Part shown: in pieces, positions 60,701 to 64,000 of the stretch
How positions within the stretch are numbered: position 1 is the stretch's first letter
Layout of the letters: each line of letters starts with the position of its first letter
Assembly (NCBI RefSeq): GCF_041296385.1
Contig: NC_091023.1
Location: 23,313,924-23,377,923 of the forward strand
Length of the DNA: 64,000 nucleotides
Reading direction: 5' to 3'
Origin: Aphelocoma coerulescens
Taxonomy: Eukaryota > Chordata > Aves > Passeriformes > Corvidae
The notes under the pieces: generated by a model
What the model was told of the DNA's origin: nothing
Databases searched by the model: none
The model's input: only the letters and a program-made list of their open reading frames with translations
Translations under genes and position numbers: made by a program

Positions 60701-63700
60701 TCACTGTGGGCCCTGGTGCCATGTAACCCAAAAAGGGCTGTCAGTAATTTCACCTCGCAGGTGTGCCAGGGGGTGAAGTGCAGCCCCTCTCTGTTGCTGT
60801 CACAGCTTCCTAAGCAACCAATTAACAGAACATTCAATTCCTCCATTTGCTGAAGCACATTTGTTCTGCTAGATTTTAATTTTTTCAATGAGTGAAATAG
60901 GAGTTAAGACAATTCATGTGAGTTAACGATACAGTGCAAGTTAACTGATGGGTTATTCTGCACCAGGAGCTGGCTCTTTGCAGGGAACAATTTGCACGCA
61001 GCCTTTCAGGGCCATAATTATTTGCAATACCAGAGTCTCAGCACACTCTTCCCTTTTTTATTTTTTGCTGTTTTACAGATGTGTCACTCTCACAGTACTA
61101 AGTGGAAACAGATTACCTGCCACTGATTACCCAACACATCCACAGAGGAAGGTGGGGGAAGCGTCTCTCCAGTGACAAGTTTTGATTTGTGGATTAAATT
61201 CCCCTCTTAATTGAGCCATGCTTCTTCTGCTAACAAATTCTTGTGGAAACCCCAGGATAAATTTACCTCTTTGTAGAGTAACTTTTCCTCACGTCACGTC
61301 CTCCCCTTTCTTTCTCCTTATTTCATTAAGATTTTGAGCTACACATACAAACCCTTCATCTCAAACACTCATTATGGAAATACTGCAAACCCCGAAGATG
61401 TCACAGTCGTTTCTTTTACAGCTTTTCTTTTTGTAGGCGACATTCATATTGCAGAATAATTTAGACAGTAATTTAATCACAGGGTTTAGAGGTCCAGCAA
61501 ATGTTACATTTACATAATGTCAGTCTTTCAGCAGATAATTTGGTCCTTTGCATGTGTTAAAAGACGACATCGCTTGTTAAGTTTATGTTAGTACGTTTAA
61601 CCCAGCAGATGAATGGCTGGTCCCTTAACATGCCACATATCTCTAATTTTCCTAAGGATGATTAGAAAATTTTATTTAGAGTAAATTCATGAGCACCATC
61701 ATTCCACTGGAGTGACAAATCAAAAAGATTATTAAATCTCAGGGTCCAGAAGTCTCCATAAAATGGTCATAAAGTCCTTGCAACACAGTAAATGCCAATT
61801 TTTTCCTTCTATAAGTACTTCACTAGTCAATATATTGCTTCTGCCTCCTTTGAGTATGTGACTGAAGTTATTGAAGTGTGCCTCATTAGTTTCGTAATAT
61901 TCTCCTAAGGACATATGGGTATTTTGTAGTTTGGAAATGTACTGTTCTTTGTCTTGTCAAATGCTGCTAAAGAGAATGAAACAGGATATAAGAAATGTGA
62001 TTCAGTTTTGGCGTGCCAATGCTACTATCCTGGACATCCAAAAGATAAAATAAAAGGTGGTAAATCATCATTACTCGAAGAGAAATAGCATGTCTGTACA
62101 AGTGATTTTCCAAAAGCACTACTGTGTATTTAAACTTAGAAGAATAACAACCTAGGCAAGCATCTCAGGAGCCTTAACACTGAATACTTACATTTAATAC
62201 TGTATTTCTGCATTTTTATTTTGAAGTTACACGTTATATCCTCGCTACCTAACACGTAAATTGAAATCTCTCTTTTAATTTAAACTTGTACAATGTCAGG
62301 ATTTACAGCAGAAAAACACCTGTTGCATCATCTGGCCAGCCCATGCCACTGTAGGGTATTCCCTTATTTCCCACTGCCTCACTTGTCTGGTTTTAAATGC
62401 ACTGTAGCCAACCACAGACCAAATCAATAAGCCAAAATCTACACCAAGAGCCGGGAGCATTTTGATCATTTAGCTGTAACTTGGTACAATTTCTGCTCCC
62501 TTTAAAACAGAAATGTGTTTACCTAGAGGACAAATTCATACAGCCTCCCATCAATGAAACCAGTAACAGACATCCATGGTGAGGGTCTGGGAGCAGCTGG
62601 AGAGCAGGGCAGCAGAGCAGTGTGAGGGGAGACACTCCTTGTTCTGCTTAATTCGCTCCACTGACAATTGTCACCAGTCTGACTTCTCCAGCACAGAGAA
62701 ACACTCTCTCTCCTGGCTAAAGGTCTTGAAAAGATCACATTTCATTTCTAAAAAAGAATTCATTTCTTCCCATCATACACTTAATGACAAACCAGCTTTC
62801 AATCTGTATCCTTCATGAATTATTTTTACTTATTAAAGGAGCTGAATGGGTTTTTCCATTATTTGTTTTTAAAATTAAATCCAAACAGTATGTCTCTTAT
62901 GGCAAGTTTGGGCTGAGGACTCCAGGAATATAAGGAAACCCAACTTCTTCCAGATGTAAGACAACTGTGTATCCTCCTAGCAATGAAAAAATTGAATTGG
63001 TTAATTTGCATTAATACTGAGATAATAAAGCTTTAAAACAATCATAATTAAATCAGATAAAGATTAATTACCACTAAGGTTAAAAAAAGGATTATTTGCT
63101 ATTTCCACTTAAACAGAGTGAGTTCCAAATTTAGAGTTGACACAACTGACATAGGCAACTCAGCAGGCACTGATAATTTTGTCATCAAAGTGATAAAATT
63201 CTAAGCTCAAGGCACTTTCTTTGATTATTCTTTAACACAGTTTGTAGTACGGCACTAGGACTGGAGGATCCATCACCAAACACATTCCCTTACTCAGCTG
63301 CTAAATTCTTAAGACAGTTTAAGGAAATAACCTGACCAACATGAGGCTGGATCTCCTCGACTCAGAAGGTCCCACCAGTTGACCCCTTTGTCAATTAGAC
63401 TGGCACAGATACAACACCTTGGGGATCTGCACCAGGAATATGCTGGAGAAAACGTGCATGATCTCAACCTACACCAGAAATCAATGTGAATATTGATGTA
63501 CAATGAGATCTTCCATGGCAAAATCCTTGAAGTTCTTTATATCAACCAAATAATTAAATTGAAAAGAACTAAATGTTTTCCTAATTAGGCAGCATGAAGT
63601 GCCAAATACTGATCTATTTTCATCTCCAACATGTTTCTATCATTTTTCTCCTTGCAGTCCCTGATGTTTCCCTGTTGAAAAAAAACTCGTAAGAAAAAAG

Positions 63701-64000
63701 CTGTCTTACAAATTCAAACTAAACCTCCAAGTCTCATACAAGAAAGCAGAGAAAAGTTATAGAAGTCACTCCAAAATGTTCTCATTAGCACTTCTTTAGG
63801 TAAGAATGAGAATGAAAAAATGAGCTCTGTGAGGGCTGAATGTAACAGCTATTTGCTGAGGCTATTATAATCATATCAGTGGCTTATTGAATCTCATAAC
63901 CATGGTTCTACATCCTTCAACTGACAACTATCAGAGAGCTTAACTCAAAATAAAACTCCAAGTTAGAATGAAGGCATAGACACAATATGCTTACACACTG

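Larger units (their letters stand above)
45120..64000 (-). other. MEGF6: MEGF6 intron or upstream region, at least 18.9 kb
   Basis: No EMI-domain, signal-peptide or further EGF exon was recognised here on either strand, so this is most likely a long intron whose upstream exon lies beyond 64000. It holds a CR1 copy with a nested second CR1 (about 45312-45607), a very CpG-dense cluster (about 47235-47395) and a weaker CpG-containing patch (about 57140-57610). The remainder is AT-rich unique sequence. A small non-EGF exon could have escaped me. Confidence 0.7.

Noticed and set aside
1..64000. CRISPR arrays, operons, phage, insertion sequences or other prokaryotic systems
   Set aside because: The spliced EGF exons, CR1 repeats and base composition are vertebrate. 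No regularly spaced repeats, bacterial ribosome-binding sites or transposase genes are present.

Overview
The window looks like vertebrate, almost certainly avian, nuclear DNA. Small phase-matched exons sit in AT-rich introns with canonical GT-AG splice signals. The only recognisable interspersed repeats are CR1-type LINE 3' ends, the dominant repeat of bird genomes. There is no bacterial-style gene organisation, no rRNA, no CRISPR array and no complete gene. I could not settle the species.

One gene is supported: the middle part of MEGF6 (multiple EGF-like domains 6), on the minus strand. Twelve coding exons lie between 1 and 45119 and read from high to low coordinates. In order they encode a seven-cysteine calcium-binding EGF domain (44997-45119), seven further EGF-like domains (25581-25703, 19570-19695, 15299-15421, 12565-12687, 9902-10039, 7417-7539, 6431-6553), a non-EGF acidic linker (5342-5494), and the first laminin-type EGF repeats (2922-3053, 271-399, and 1-77 cut by the window edge). 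All eleven complete exons are multiples of three and start and end in phase 1, so they join into one open frame. The signal peptide, EMI domain and first EGF would lie beyond 64000. The long run of C-terminal laminin-EGF repeats would lie before position 1. The product is a secreted or extracellular modular protein.

Layout: 1-12.7 kb is exon-dense, with introns of 0.2-2.6 kb and three CR1 fragments. From 12.7 to 25.7 kb there are three exons, 2.6-5.9 kb introns and three CR1 copies. From 25.7 to 45 kb lies one 19.3 kb intron with three clear CR1 copies and one doubtful one. From 45.1 to 64 kb lies an intron of at least 18.9 kb with a nested CR1 insertion and a very CpG-dense cluster 2.1 kb upstream of the first exon seen here. 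I found no previously undescribed biological system. The items most worth a second look are that CpG cluster, the odd-cysteine EGF domain, the fast-diverging linker exon, a CR1 copy lying almost on a splice donor, and two small loci of overlapping, mutually exclusive inverted repeats.
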